From NCBI GenBank assembly GCA_030618705.1, contig JAUXCW010000005.1, forward strand, positions 1 through 37,779: a stretch of 37,779 bases of DNA, read 5' to 3'. The notes under the pieces were generated by a model. That model saw only the letters and a program-made list of their open reading frames with translations, made no database searches and had not been told where the DNA came from. This DNA comes from Gammaproteobacteria bacterium. GTDB lineage: Bacteria; Pseudomonadota; Gammaproteobacteria; Pseudomonadales; JAHEGP01. Shown here in pieces: positions 8,949-21,273 of the stretch (position 1 is the first letter of the stretch; the number at the start of each line of letters is the position of its first letter). Both the position numbers and the translations under genes were made by a program.

Positions 8949-10808
8949 TTAATCGGTGTCCTCGAGTGTGTCTAAGGAGCGAATATTGTGCTTGGGGTAC
9001 GGCGTTTCCATGCCGGCGGCCTCGAAGCGTTCCTTGACGCTGCGGGTGATATCCCGATAGACCCGCCAGTAGTCGCCGGTTTTGGACCAGGACCAGCAGA
9101 TGATATTCACCGTGTATTCAGCCAGTTCCTGTACTGCAATCAGGGGTTCCGGTTCTTTCAGTACCAGCGGGTGCTCATCGACGATTTCGCGGAGAATACG
9201 CAGTGCCGTCTCGATCTCGTCCTCGTAATTGATGCCGAACAGCAAATCGACGCGCCGTGTGTCGCTGCCTGTAATATTGGTGATGGTATCGCCCCAGATG
9301 GTGTTGTTGGGTACGATCAGCAGTTGATTGTCGAAGGTGGCGATGGTGGTGTTGACCAGGTTCATGGAGCGCGCCCGGCCGATGACCCCGCCGACCTTGA
9401 TGATATCGCCCACGTCGTAGGGCCGGTAGATCATGATCATGATGCCGCTGGCAAAATTGCTCAGGGTGTTCTGCAGGGCAAAGGCGACGACGAATCCCGC
9501 GGCGCCGACCACCGCCAGGATGGGGCCGATGTTGATGTCCATGGCCGAGAGGCCGATGATGATGCCGATGAGATAGATGCCCCGGCGCACGGTGCGCACG
9601 ATGACAGAGCGCATCAGTTCCACCGTGATGCGGGTCATGGCCAGGGCTTTGTCCAGAATCTTGCCCACCAGCATACCGATTACCCAGAACGTGAACACGG
9701 TCAGCAGGAATTTCCCCACGTGGCGGGCCAGCCGCAGTCCGCCTACCTCCGAGCCCAGCCAGCCCACGATATTGCTCCACAGCGCCTGGGTGTCGGAAAC
9801 GTCGACCGCGATGTCGCTTACCGCACTGGCGTAGAGGCGGTAGGGAACGACGAATTCGTGTTCCTTGCCCTCCGGGTTGCGCCCCAGTTTTTTGCTTAAC
9901 TCGTCCACTACCACGCTGAGGCGATCCACCAGCGCAGTGCGCTGGGCCTTGAGTTCGTTGACCGAAACCAGGATATCCTTTTTATCCTCCATCTCGTTTT
10001 CGGCCAGGTCGGCGACGATTTCCGCGGTCTTTTCCAGTTGCTGGTCATTGACCGTGGTCACGGCATCCGAGGTGTCCACCAGGGTGCTCCTGGCATCGTC
10101 GACGGCTGCCATGGTTTTCTCGGCCAATCGGGTCGCATCCCCGGAATGACCGCTGTCGGCGGCAGCCGCGGTTTCATCCGCCGCCCTGGAAACCTGCTCT
10201 GTTGCCTCACGCGCCTTCTCGGCCGAGTCGGTGAGCTCTGTGGAGTGTTGAAGTTCCCCGGAGGTTTCCAGGGCCTGCTGGACATTGTCGTCCTGGGCAA
10301 GCTGCTCGGTGGTGGTCAGTGCCTGCTCGATGGTGTCAGCAGTGTCGGCAGCCGTCTCCCTGGCCTCTTCGGCAAGCTCACTGGCTTCCTCCGCCGCACT
10401 GGCGGTGCCACTGTCGCGGGCTTCCCTGGAGGCATCCTCAACATCGTCGAGGATTTCCTGGGTGTCCTCCAGCGCTTCCTGCACTTCTTCGGCCTGATCG
10501 ATGGCCTTGTTTTTTTGTCGGATCGCCAGCTCCGCCTGACTGGTTTCGCGGGTTTTCTCCTGTAGCAGTGCCATCCAGGCGTCGGCTTCAGCCTGCAACT
10601 CTGGCACCGTCAGCGGTTTGACCAGTAGTTCCAACTCGTCACGGGGTATTTCGGGATTTTCTATGGTAAAGGGTTTGTATTGCGGATGGTTCCCGGAGTC
10701 GTCGGCGAATACAAGGCTACCGCCGAATGTGATAGCGAGCAGCAGCCAGGCTGTTCGCGTTGTTGGTCGAGTAGTTGGTCGGGTATTTGTTGCTGGTCGA
10801 ATATTCAT
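8949..10808 (-). CDS. Mechanosensitive ion channel (MscS family) with long helical N-terminal region
   Basis: MscS core: FVVAFALQNTLSNFASGIMIMIYRPYDVGDIIKVGGVIGRARSMNLVNTTIATFDNQLLIVPNNTIWGDTITNITGSDTRRVDL. N-terminal third is Ala/Glu/Thr-rich. Confidence 0.93.
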   Translation of the reverse strand: MNIRPATNTRPTTRPTTRTAWLLLAITFGGSLVFADDSGNHPQYKPFTIENPEIPRDELELLVKPLTVPELQAEADAWMALLQEKTRETSQAELAIRQKNKAIDQAEEVQEALEDTQEILDDVEDASREARDSGTASAAEEASELAEEARETAADTADTIEQALTTTEQLAQDDNVQQALETSGELQHSTELTDSAEKAREATEQVSRAADETAAAADSGHSGDATRLAEKTMAAVDDARSTLVDTSDAVTTVNDQQLEKTAEIVADLAENEMEDKKDILVSVNELKAQRTALVDRLSVVVDELSKKLGRNPEGKEHEFVVPYRLYASAVSDIAVDVSDTQALWSNIVGWLGSEVGGLRLARHVGKFLLTVFTFWVIGMLVGKILDKALAMTRITVELMRSVIVRTVRRGIYLIGIIIGLSAMDINIGPILAVVGAAGFVVAFALQNTLSNFASGIMIMIYRPYDVGDIIKVGGVIGRARSMNLVNTTIATFDNQLLIVPNNTIWGDTITNITGSDTRRVDLLFGINYEDEIETALRILREIVDEHPLVLKEPEPLIAVQELAEYTVNIICWSWSKTGDYWRVYRDITRSVKERFEAAGMETPYPKHNIRSLDTLEDTD

Positions 10809-10919
10809 TGTCGGGAGAATAAAAGTCCTTTTCGATAATGTCCATGCCTATCTGTGAAGCCCGGACCTGGGCCTTCTGGTAGCCCCGGTATTCGTTGAGA
10901 TAGACCCCCAGCGGGCGGA

Positions 10920-11921
<1,002 letters not shown>

Positions 11922-12094
11922 GGTTTGTTCCTGTCGTCTTTATCAGAGTGCTCTAAGCTACACTAGCTGAGCTAAAAAATCACTGGGGAAGCACTCTCCC
12001 GTGTCGGGCACAGTGGATGGTGGAATCCATGTCGGTGGGCGGCGGTTTATTATTGGGGCGCTGTGCTACAAAAGGGTAGTGGAAACCGATATTC

Positions 12095-12799
12095 TTGAAT
12101 GACACCAGCAAGGATAAAACGATAGATAAAATGAAACGCGACCAGAATAATCACGAAAGTCGCTTGCAGGTGGTCGGCGCCATGCAATCCCTGCTCGACC
12201 AGGGCATGACCAGCGGCAAATCCGGCAATGTCTCCATGAGAACGGCGGCGGGCATGCTGATAACCCCCACCGGGGTGGCTCCTGCGGATTTGACGCCCAC
12301 GCAGATCGTGGCGATGGCGCTCGACGGTACGGTCGAGCCGGGTCAACTATTGCCATCCAGTGAGTGGCGCATGCATGCCGATATCTATCGCAACAAGCCC
12401 GGGGCCGGCGCGGTTGTTCACTGTCACTCCAATTATGCCACCATGCTGGCCTGTGCCCACAGGGCGATACCGGCACAGCACTATATGGTCGCCGCGGCCG
12501 GTAGCGATGAGATACCGTTAGCGGAGTACGCCACCTTCGGCAGCCAGGAATTATCCGATGCCAACCTCGCCGCCCTGTCTAACGCCGACGCTTGTTTGCT
12601 CGCCAACCACGGCCAGCTGGCCCTGGGCGAGGATCTCGTCGCCGCGCTGGCCCTGGCAAGCCTGGTGGAGGAGCTGGCGTTCTGGTACTGGGGCGTGCTG
12701 GCCATCGGCAAACCCCATGTGCTCAACCGTGAGCAGATGGATGAAGTGAAAGAGTTGTTCGCCGGTTATGGCCAGCAAAAACCGGCCGATAAGCGTTAG
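12095..12799 (+). CDS. Class II aldolase/adducin family protein
   Basis: LLDQGMTSGKSGNVSMRTAAGMLITPTGV; EWRMHADIYRNKPGAGAVVHCHSNYATMLAC; LLANHGQLALGEDL. TTG start at 12095 or ATG at 12131; start uncertain. Confidence 0.88.
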   Translation: MNDTSKDKTIDKMKRDQNNHESRLQVVGAMQSLLDQGMTSGKSGNVSMRTAAGMLITPTGVAPADLTPTQIVAMALDGTVEPGQLLPSSEWRMHADIYRNKPGAGAVVHCHSNYATMLACAHRAIPAQHYMVAAAGSDEIPLAEYATFGSQELSDANLAALSNADACLLANHGQLALGEDLVAALALASLVEELAFWYWGVLAIGKPHVLNREQMDEVKELFAGYGQQKPADKR

Positions 12800-13779
12800 G
12801 CCGGCGCCATGATAATGACCGCGCGCCCCGCCAGTTTGCGTTGCTGCAGGTCGGCGATGGCCTGGCCGGTTTGCTCCAGCGAGTATTCAGTAATTTTCGG
12901 CGCTTTTAACAGCCCTTGATTGTACAGCGAAAGCAGCGCAGCGTTGACCCCGGCTGCGGTATCCGGCTCGGCATCCAGGGTGGCCCCCCAGTTGACGCCG
13001 ATTGCCGAACAGCGCTTGAGCAGCAGCAGGTTAAAGGGCAATTTCGGGATAGAGCCCGCCGCGAAACCGATAATCAAAAAGCGTCCGCCGGGGGCGCAGG
13101 CCCTCAGCGCCGGCTCGGAATAGTCGCCGCCCACGGGATCGAATACCAGGTCGACACCCGCGCCAGCGCACAGCTCTTTGGCGCGTACTTTCAGATCCTC
13201 GCTCTGGTAGTTGATCGTCTCGTCGGCACCGGCCTCGCGGCAGACTTGCAGCTTTTCCTCGCTGGAGGCCGCGGCAATGACCCTGGCCCCAAGCGCCTTG
13301 GCCACGTGTATGGCCGCCAGTCCGGTACCCCCCGAGGCACCGAGTACCAACAGGGATTCACCGGCCTGGAGCTTGCCGAGTGTGACCAGCGCCAGATAAG
13401 CGGTGCCGTTGGATTGGGAAAAAACCGAAGCCTCGGCGTCGCTCATGGCATCGGGGATGGCCGTCAGCTGTTCCGGGTTGAACAGCAGCTGCTCACTGAA
13501 ACCACCGATGCCGGGGCTGGCAAGCACCCTGTCCCCGGGTGCAAAGCCGCTGACCTCTGCCCCGACCTCGGTGACTTCTCCCGCGATGTCACCACCGGGC
13601 ACAAAGGGCGGCGGAAGCTTGATCTGGTAGCTGCCGGCAATCAGCAAACCGTCGACAAAATTGACCCCGGCGGCCTTGACCGACACCCGAACCTGGTTGG
13701 CGGGCAGGGCGGGCTCATCGCCGGTCTGGATCTCCAGTAAATCGGGGCCGCCGAGTTGTGTGCAAACTATAGAGCGCAT
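12796..13779 (-). CDS. MDR-superfamily NADPH:quinone oxidoreductase
   Basis: VKAAGVNFVDGLLIAGSYQIKLPPPFVPGGDIAGEVTEVG; LLVLGASGGTGLAAIHVAKALGARVIAAASSEEKL; GADETINY. Confidence 0.93.
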   Translation of the reverse strand: MRSIVCTQLGGPDLLEIQTGDEPALPANQVRVSVKAAGVNFVDGLLIAGSYQIKLPPPFVPGGDIAGEVTEVGAEVSGFAPGDRVLASPGIGGFSEQLLFNPEQLTAIPDAMSDAEASVFSQSNGTAYLALVTLGKLQAGESLLVLGASGGTGLAAIHVAKALGARVIAAASSEEKLQVCREAGADETINYQSEDLKVRAKELCAGAGVDLVFDPVGGDYSEPALRACAPGGRFLIIGFAAGSIPKLPFNLLLLKRCSAIGVNWGATLDAEPDTAAGVNAALLSLYNQGLLKAPKITEYSLEQTGQAIADLQQRKLAGRAVIIMAPA

Positions 13780-13950
13780 AAACCTATCCTTTTTATGCTT
13801 CGAGAAGCAAACAGAGGTGAAGTATAGGGTATTTCGCTGTGGTGTTCAGCGCAGACCAGGGCTGCCGGTCCCACCAATGGCCAGCGGCGAGGCTTGCAGA
13901 ATTCGGGCGCGAGTTTTACAGTGCGGCAGCGAAGCGAGGTGAGCACCTTC

Positions 13951-15108
13951 ATGAGAAAGATAAGAATGGGCATGGTGGGCGGTGGCGAGGGCGCTTTTAT
14001 CGGCGCGGTACATCGCATGGCCGCCAACATCGATGGCCAGATCGAGCTGGTCTGTGGCGCTTTCAGCAGCACGCGGGATAAAAGCCTTGCGTCCGGTCGG
14101 GCTCTCCATCTCCCGGGCGAGCGCTGTTATGCCGATTTCCAGACCATGATGGCCGCGGAGGCGGCGTTGCCGGGTGAGGAACGGATGGATTTTGTCGCCA
14201 TCGTCACCCCCAACCATCTGCATTATCCGGTGGCCAAACTGGCGCTGGAGCAGGGTTTTCACGTGATGTCCGACAAACCCGCCACCTTTGACCTGGCCCA
14301 GGCGCTGGCACTGCGAGAGCAGGTCGAGGCCACCGGCTTGCTCTACGGCCTGACCCATCCCTATACCGGCTACCCCCTGGTAAAAGAGGCCAGGGCGAGG
14401 GTGGTGGCGGGCGAACTCGGCGCCATTCGCAAAGTGGTGGTGGAGTATCCCCAGGGCTGGCTCGCCGAGCGACTGGTGGATGCAGACAACAAGCAGGCAC
14501 AGTGGCGGCTCGACCCCGACCGCGCCGGTATCAGTCTTTGTATGGGCGATATCGGCGTACACGCCGCCAATCTGGCGGAGTATGTCTGTGGCCAGAAGAT
14601 TACCCGCATTTGTTCAGACCTGGCGGCGGTCGCCAAGGCGCGGATACTGGACGATGACGGCTCCATGTTATTGCGCTTCGGCAACGGCGCCCGGGGCGTA
14701 CTGATGGCCAGCCAGATCTCGGTGGGTGAGGAGAATGCCCTGCGTATCCGAGTCTACGGGGACCAGGGCGGGCTGGACTGGTGCCAGCAGGAACCCAATA
14801 CCCTGTGGCTCAAGTGGCCCGATCAGCCGGCGCAAATGTTGCGCACCGGGGGTAGTTACCTCGGGGAACTGGCCCAGGCCAATACCCGCACCCCCGCCGG
14901 CCACCCGGAAGGTTACCTGGAGGCCTTCGCCAACCTCTATCGAAATTTCGCCGGCCAGATACAGGCGCGACTGGGGGGTATCGAGCCTTCCGCCGCGGCG
15001 CTCGATCTGCCGGGTATCGATGAGGCGGTGCGAGGTATGGCCTTTATCGAGCATGCCGTTGCGGCCAGCGCCAGCGATGTCAAATGGCACGATTTACCCG
15101 ATTATTAA
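13951..15108 (+). CDS. Gfo/Idh/MocA-family oxidoreductase
   Basis: MVGGGEGAFIGAVHRMAANIDGQIELVCGAFSS; VTPNHLHYPVAKLALEQGFHVMSDKP; ATG at 13951 (the ORF track start at 13894 is likely too early). Confidence 0.92.
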   Translation: MRKIRMGMVGGGEGAFIGAVHRMAANIDGQIELVCGAFSSTRDKSLASGRALHLPGERCYADFQTMMAAEAALPGEERMDFVAIVTPNHLHYPVAKLALEQGFHVMSDKPATFDLAQALALREQVEATGLLYGLTHPYTGYPLVKEARARVVAGELGAIRKVVVEYPQGWLAERLVDADNKQAQWRLDPDRAGISLCMGDIGVHAANLAEYVCGQKITRICSDLAAVAKARILDDDGSMLLRFGNGARGVLMASQISVGEENALRIRVYGDQGGLDWCQQEPNTLWLKWPDQPAQMLRTGGSYLGELAQANTRTPAGHPEGYLEAFANLYRNFAGQIQARLGGIEPSAAALDLPGIDEAVRGMAFIEHAVAASASDVKWHDLPDY

Positions 15109-15129
15109 CCCCGCAGTGAGGCAGTAGCC

Positions 15130-16176
15130 ATGAAAGGCCCCGCGATTTTTCTTGCCCAGTTTGCCGGCGCCGAGGCGCCCTTTGACTCCCTGCCCGCTAT
15201 TGCCCGGTGGGCCGCCGATCTCGGCTACAAGGGTATCCAGATTCCCACCTGGGAGACCGGCCTGTTCGACCTCAAGCTGGCGGCACAGAGTGTGGACTAC
15301 TGTGATGAAGTGGCGGGTATCGTCGCTGACGCCGGCCTGGAAATCAGCGAGCTTTCCACCCATCTACAGGGGCAACTGGTCGCGGTGCATCCGGCATATA
15401 GTGAGCTGTTCGACGGCTTTGCCGATCCCGCGGTACAAGGCAAACCGGCGGCACGGCAGGAATGGGCGGTACAACAGTTACTCGACGCGGCCAGGGCCAG
15501 CGCCAGGCTGGGTCTCGATGCCCACGCGACCTTTTCCGGAGCCTTGTTATGGCAGACGGTATACCCCTGGCCACAGCGGCCGGCGGGCCTGGTGGAAACC
15601 GGCTTCGCCGAGTTGGCGCGGCGCTGGCTGCCGATCCTCGATGCCTTCGACGAGGCCGGCGTCGATGTTTGTTATGAGATTCATCCCGGAGAGGACTTGC
15701 ACGACGGCGTGACCTTTGAGCGCTTCCTGGAGGCGACGGCCAACCACCCCCGGGCCAATATCCTCTACGATCCCAGCCACTTCCTGTTGCAGCAACTGGA
15801 CTACCTGGCGTTTATCGATATCTACCACGAGCGCATCAAGGCCTTTCACGTCAAGGATGCGGAATTCAATCCCAGTGGGCGCAGCGGGGTTTACGGCGGT
15901 TACCAGGGTTGGCTCGATCGACCGGGTAGGTTTCGTTCACCGGGTGACGGGCAGGTCGATTTTGGCGGGATCTTCAGTAAGTTGGCGCAGTACGATTATC
16001 AGGGCTGGGCCGTATTGGAGTGGGAGTGCTGTCTCAAACACCCCGAGGACGGCGCCGCCGAGGGCGCACCCTTTATTCAGCGGCATATGATTCGCCGCAC
16101 GGAGAAAGCGTTTGATGACTTCGCGGCCTCGGCTGCTGACGAGGCGACTAATCGGCGCGTGCTCGGGATAGACTAG
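15130..16176 (+). CDS. Sugar phosphate isomerase/epimerase-like TIM-barrel protein
   Basis: KGIQIPTWETGLFDL; VCYEIHPGEDLHDGVTFERFLEATANHPRANILYDPSHFLLQQLDYLAFIDIYHERIKAFHVKDAEF. 21 bp downstream of the Gfo/Idh/MocA gene. Confidence 0.9.
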   Translation: MKGPAIFLAQFAGAEAPFDSLPAIARWAADLGYKGIQIPTWETGLFDLKLAAQSVDYCDEVAGIVADAGLEISELSTHLQGQLVAVHPAYSELFDGFADPAVQGKPAARQEWAVQQLLDAARASARLGLDAHATFSGALLWQTVYPWPQRPAGLVETGFAELARRWLPILDAFDEAGVDVCYEIHPGEDLHDGVTFERFLEATANHPRANILYDPSHFLLQQLDYLAFIDIYHERIKAFHVKDAEFNPSGRSGVYGGYQGWLDRPGRFRSPGDGQVDFGGIFSKLAQYDYQGWAVLEWECCLKHPEDGAAEGAPFIQRHMIRRTEKAFDDFAASAADEATNRRVLGID

Positions 16177-16178
16177 CG

Positions 16179-17081
16179 CTACCACACACCGAGCTTATCC
16201 ATCATGGCGCGGAAGCGCTCCATGGCCTTGAACTTTACTTCCAGTTGGGTGTGATCCTCGCCTTCCTCGACCCAGAACGCACGACCCCAGGGGGAGGGCG
16301 TCCAGGGAAGTACGCTGGAGTGGTAGGTGCCGGCGGGGTCGAGGGATGCGAGAAACTCCGGGGTCAGTAATTCCATCGGGCTGAGGATGACGTCGAAGGG
16401 CTGCTGGTACAGGCCGTTTTCCTTTCTCATGGCAAACAATTGCCTGACCACGGCGGCCAGGCCCTCGTTGTTACTGGGCACACCCAGCCAGCCGTCGTTG
16501 GCGGCAGAACGGCGCAGTGCGGCCTTGCTCTTGCCGCCGACCCAGACGGGCACTTTCCGGGTCGGCGCGGGGGACATGATGACGTCGTCATAATCGAAGA
16601 ATTCGCCGTGGTGGGATACCACCTCGCCGCTATGGAGCTGGTGCATACAGGCGATGATTTCATCGAGGCGCCGGCCGCGATCCTTGAACTCGATGCCCAT
16701 CAGCTTGAACTCTTCCACCAGCCAACCGGCGGACACCCCGCAGGCTATCCTGTTGTCGGTAAACAAGGCGGCGGCGCTGGTGGCGCGGGCGACGGTGAAG
16801 GGGTCGCGCAATCCGGCGAGGTAGATATTGGTGGCCAGGCGCAGCTTGCTGGTGGCGACACCCATCGCCGTCAGGGTGACCCAGGGGTCGGGCCAGGGAT
16901 TGGTGTCCGGCCACCATACCTTGCCGTCCTCGGTATAGGGGTAGGGGGTTTTTCTGTCGGTGGGGTAGATCAGGTGGTCGGGCACGGCAATACCCTCATA
17001 GCCCAGCTCTTCCGCCTTTTTGGCGATATCGATAAACTGATCGACTTCCGTGGTGTTGACGAGGGATACCCAGTATTTCAT
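16179..17081 (-). CDS. LLM-class F420-dependent oxidoreductase-like protein
   Basis: AEELGYEGIAVPDHLIYP...PWPDPWVTLTAMGVATSKLRLATNIYLAGLRDPFTVARATSAAALFTDNRIACGVSAGWLVEEFKLMGIEFKDRGRRLDE. Confidence 0.9.
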   Translation of the reverse strand: MKYWVSLVNTTEVDQFIDIAKKAEELGYEGIAVPDHLIYPTDRKTPYPYTEDGKVWWPDTNPWPDPWVTLTAMGVATSKLRLATNIYLAGLRDPFTVARATSAAALFTDNRIACGVSAGWLVEEFKLMGIEFKDRGRRLDEIIACMHQLHSGEVVSHHGEFFDYDDVIMSPAPTRKVPVWVGGKSKAALRRSAANDGWLGVPSNNEGLAAVVRQLFAMRKENGLYQQPFDVILSPMELLTPEFLASLDPAGTYHSSVLPWTPSPWGRAFWVEEGEDHTQLEVKFKAMERFRAMMDKLGVW

Positions 17082-17133
17082 CGCGATAACTCTCTTTGTG
17101 GGATTTGAGTTCCGTTGTGGTCGTGGCCGTGAA

Positions 17134-18798
<1,665 letters not shown>

Positions 18799-18861
18799 CT
18801 ATTCAAACACAGCCTGCCCTGCAAAGAGAAGCCCCGGCAGAGTCTGTTGCTATGCTGGTGA

Positions 18862-19914
18862 TCATAGCGACAAGGTGGAGCGGATACTGGCTATACTGCC
18901 GATATTGTCCAGCGCCCGGTGAACCCGCTCCAGTGTCTTCATGGTGTAATTGATCGGCTGCCACTCGCTGCCCATTGCCACTGTCGTTGCCGCGGCAACC
19001 CAGGTGTATAGCGCATGCCACTGATACTGCTGCCACAAGGGTTCAAAACCAGGGGCCTCGACCCCGGCCTCGACCAGGCCTTGTCGATAGCCTTCGATCA
19101 GGTCCTGCTGATGGGCTTCGCGATCCTCCGGCTTCATGCTGCCTACCATAAAGTTGGCCAGATCGCGCATGCCGGAGGTTCTGCAGACCAGTGCCCAGTC
19201 CAGAAATCCCGCTTTGCCGTGGTCGGCAAACATATTGCCGTCGTGAATATCGCCGTGAACCAGGGTCGGTTGACCCGCTCGCCATAGCGCGTGTACGGCT
19301 TCGGTATGGCCCAGATAAAGCTCTGCGGCTTCGCTGAAAACCGCGGGCAGCTGGTCGCGATAGTGGTCCAGGGCGCGTTTGACCAACAGCGGCCCCATGG
19401 GGTGCAGCATCGGCGCTTGTATCCAGTTGAGGTCCGTTTCAAACCGGGGGCTTTGCATAAAAGCCGCGTGTAAGCGGGCAAAGCTGTCGATAGCACTGCG
19501 GATGTAATCCATGGAGTAATGCTTGGAAGCATTGCGAAACGTGCATCCACTCTGTTCGAGGTTCTCCAGCAACATAATGTAGTGCTCTCCGGCCTCGTCA
19601 CTGGTGGCGTAGTAACAGCGGGGCACGCGTATTTTTACCTCAGATGCCAATTGGGCGTAAAAATCCGCTTCACGTTTGCCCATGCCGGTGGAAATGACAA
19701 ACTCCCGCTGTTGCGGGTCACTCGGCGGAAGTTTGACAAAAAGCGACCGGGGGAGCTTGTCATCGTGGCCGCCGGCATAGTGCAGGTCGATCAGCGCCCT
19801 GCCGGTGGTTCCGTGATGCTCATCGGCAACCGTGACAGATTGAACATCGGCCTCCAAGCGTCCAGACAACCAGTCCGAGCTGATTTCTGCCAGCGTATCG
19901 GGAATGTTATTCAT
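18862..19914 (-). CDS. Phosphotransferase family protein (APH/ecdysteroid-kinase-like fold)
   Basis: LFVKLPPSDPQQREFVISTGMGKREADFYAQL; LVHGDIHDGNMFADHGKAGFLDWALVCRTSGMRDLANFM. Confidence 0.87.
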   Translation of the reverse strand: MNNIPDTLAEISSDWLSGRLEADVQSVTVADEHHGTTGRALIDLHYAGGHDDKLPRSLFVKLPPSDPQQREFVISTGMGKREADFYAQLASEVKIRVPRCYYATSDEAGEHYIMLLENLEQSGCTFRNASKHYSMDYIRSAIDSFARLHAAFMQSPRFETDLNWIQAPMLHPMGPLLVKRALDHYRDQLPAVFSEAAELYLGHTEAVHALWRAGQPTLVHGDIHDGNMFADHGKAGFLDWALVCRTSGMRDLANFMVGSMKPEDREAHQQDLIEGYRQGLVEAGVEAPGFEPLWQQYQWHALYTWVAAATTVAMGSEWQPINYTMKTLERVHRALDNIGSIASIRSTLSL

Positions 19915-20164
19915 GACCTGGCCTTTTATGATCCATTGGCAAAGCGCGGTTATCCGATAGCCGCGGCGTGATTATAAGCCGCACTTTCCAGGTCTGGCTA
20001 TTCCGGCGACCACCGTGTCTGGCAATCAACGCTGTTCGATGCCAATCCGCCGGGAAGCGTTGATGTTCGGGGATATCTCATGCAATCGGCAGTGTGGGTT
20101 GGTGGCCGAACACATCGGGTGTCTATAAAGCAGCTAGTCGGATCGTGGCTGTCCTGGTTTAAAA

Positions 20165-20620
20165 CTATGGGTGTCCCGGATTTATGTCCCTGGATTCAAG
20201 CTGTCTTTTCATGGCCTCGGCCTCGGCGATAATGCCGTTGCGTAGCGGGATTCCTACCACCAGCCTGGCCAGGCCGGCGAGCAGGCCGGTAACCTGGAGA
20301 TGGCAGGTGTAATGTGTCTTATCCCCGCGGACCTCTACATAGCGCCGGCGCTGGCCGCATATGAACCACGCACCGGGACCAAAGTCCCGCCAACACAGGC
20401 TTTTGCCGGGAATGTATTCATAGATCCGATGACTATAGGGCAAGCGAAAGCGACCCATGCTGGCCCTGCCGGTAATCACCTGGCCCAGGCCGAGCGTGCC
20501 TTCAGCTTGAACAATAAAGGGGTTCCAGTTTTGATAGTCGGACAGATTTGCGATCAGCCCATAAACCACTTCCGGTGGTGCGTCCATGGTTGTTTCGTAG
20601 GTGTATTCCCACATGGCCAA
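20165..20620 (-). CDS. SRPBCC-family protein (START/Bet v 1-like)
   Basis: MWEYTYETTMDAPPEVVYGLIANLSDYQNWNPFIVQAEG...ITGRASMGRF. Last gene of the putative GRE operon. Confidence 0.82.
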   Translation of the reverse strand: MAMWEYTYETTMDAPPEVVYGLIANLSDYQNWNPFIVQAEGTLGLGQVITGRASMGRFRLPYSHRIYEYIPGKSLCWRDFGPGAWFICGQRRRYVEVRGDKTHYTCHLQVTGLLAGLARLVVGIPLRNGIIAEAEAMKRQLESRDINPGHP

Positions 20621-20635
20621 TCCTTCAATTGGGGC

Positions 20636-21232
20636 TTAAGAAAGAACCGAGCGTAGCTTTGCAAGCCCTTCTAATGGCGCTCGAATCGGTAATGGGATTT
20701 TGCCCAGAACGTAAAAATCCAGAATCTCCAGATAGCAGCCGAGATCACTTCGGGTATCAAAGTATTTGAATTTGACGCCAAAGAGCCTCCCCAGGCTAAC
20801 GCCCCCTGAAACGACTGTCTGGTACCCTGCGCTATTCAAACGCTGTTCAATTTTTGAAGATTCGTTTTGGTAAATGCCGACATGGTGAAGTACGGCGCTG
20901 CACTCCCTCACTGCATCGGAATAGAAGCTCGTGCCTGCGCCGGGACCGAGGAATTCCAACTGACTATCCTCGCTATAACCGAGTGCGACATCGACTTTGG
21001 CCGTTACCCGTCGACCGTTCTCGGTCCAGTAGGGTGCGGGAGTATTGAACGCCATGAAAGGCCCGGCGCCCAGGGATTCTGCCCTGGCGCACTCGGCCTG
21101 CACATCACGGCAGGCAATACCGTACTGTTGTGCGGGGAGTAATCCAAAGCGGTCTCTAAAATCATCACTTAAAATTTCACCGAAAGCGGGCAGCTTATAA
21201 GCCTGCAGAACCTTTTTATGGTCACTCGTCAT
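20636..21232 (-). CDS. VOC (glyoxalase/dioxygenase superfamily) protein
   Basis: QYGIACRDVQAECARAESLGAGPFMAF...LEFLGPGAGTSFYSDAV...LHHVGIYQNESSKIEQRLNSAGYQTV. Confidence 0.75.
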   Translation of the reverse strand: MTSDHKKVLQAYKLPAFGEILSDDFRDRFGLLPAQQYGIACRDVQAECARAESLGAGPFMAFNTPAPYWTENGRRVTAKVDVALGYSEDSQLEFLGPGAGTSFYSDAVRECSAVLHHVGIYQNESSKIEQRLNSAGYQTVVSGGVSLGRLFGVKFKYFDTRSDLGCYLEILDFYVLGKIPLPIRAPLEGLAKLRSVLS

Positions 21233-21273
21233 TTGTTCGCCCTTGCTTGGTGAAGCTGGAGATTGGCGTCGTG

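Noticed and set aside
7848-8975. 375-aa plus-strand ORF
   Set aside because: Antisense to the lipoprotein gene; extends by chance into the repeat region (its FKGADLNGADLS piece is the 36-bp direct repeat).
8988-9899. 303-aa plus-strand ORF
   Set aside because: Antisense to the MscS gene; composition is a shadow frame (His/Asp/Gly-rich).
12916-13740. 274-aa plus-strand ORF
   Set aside because: Antisense to the quinone oxidoreductase gene.
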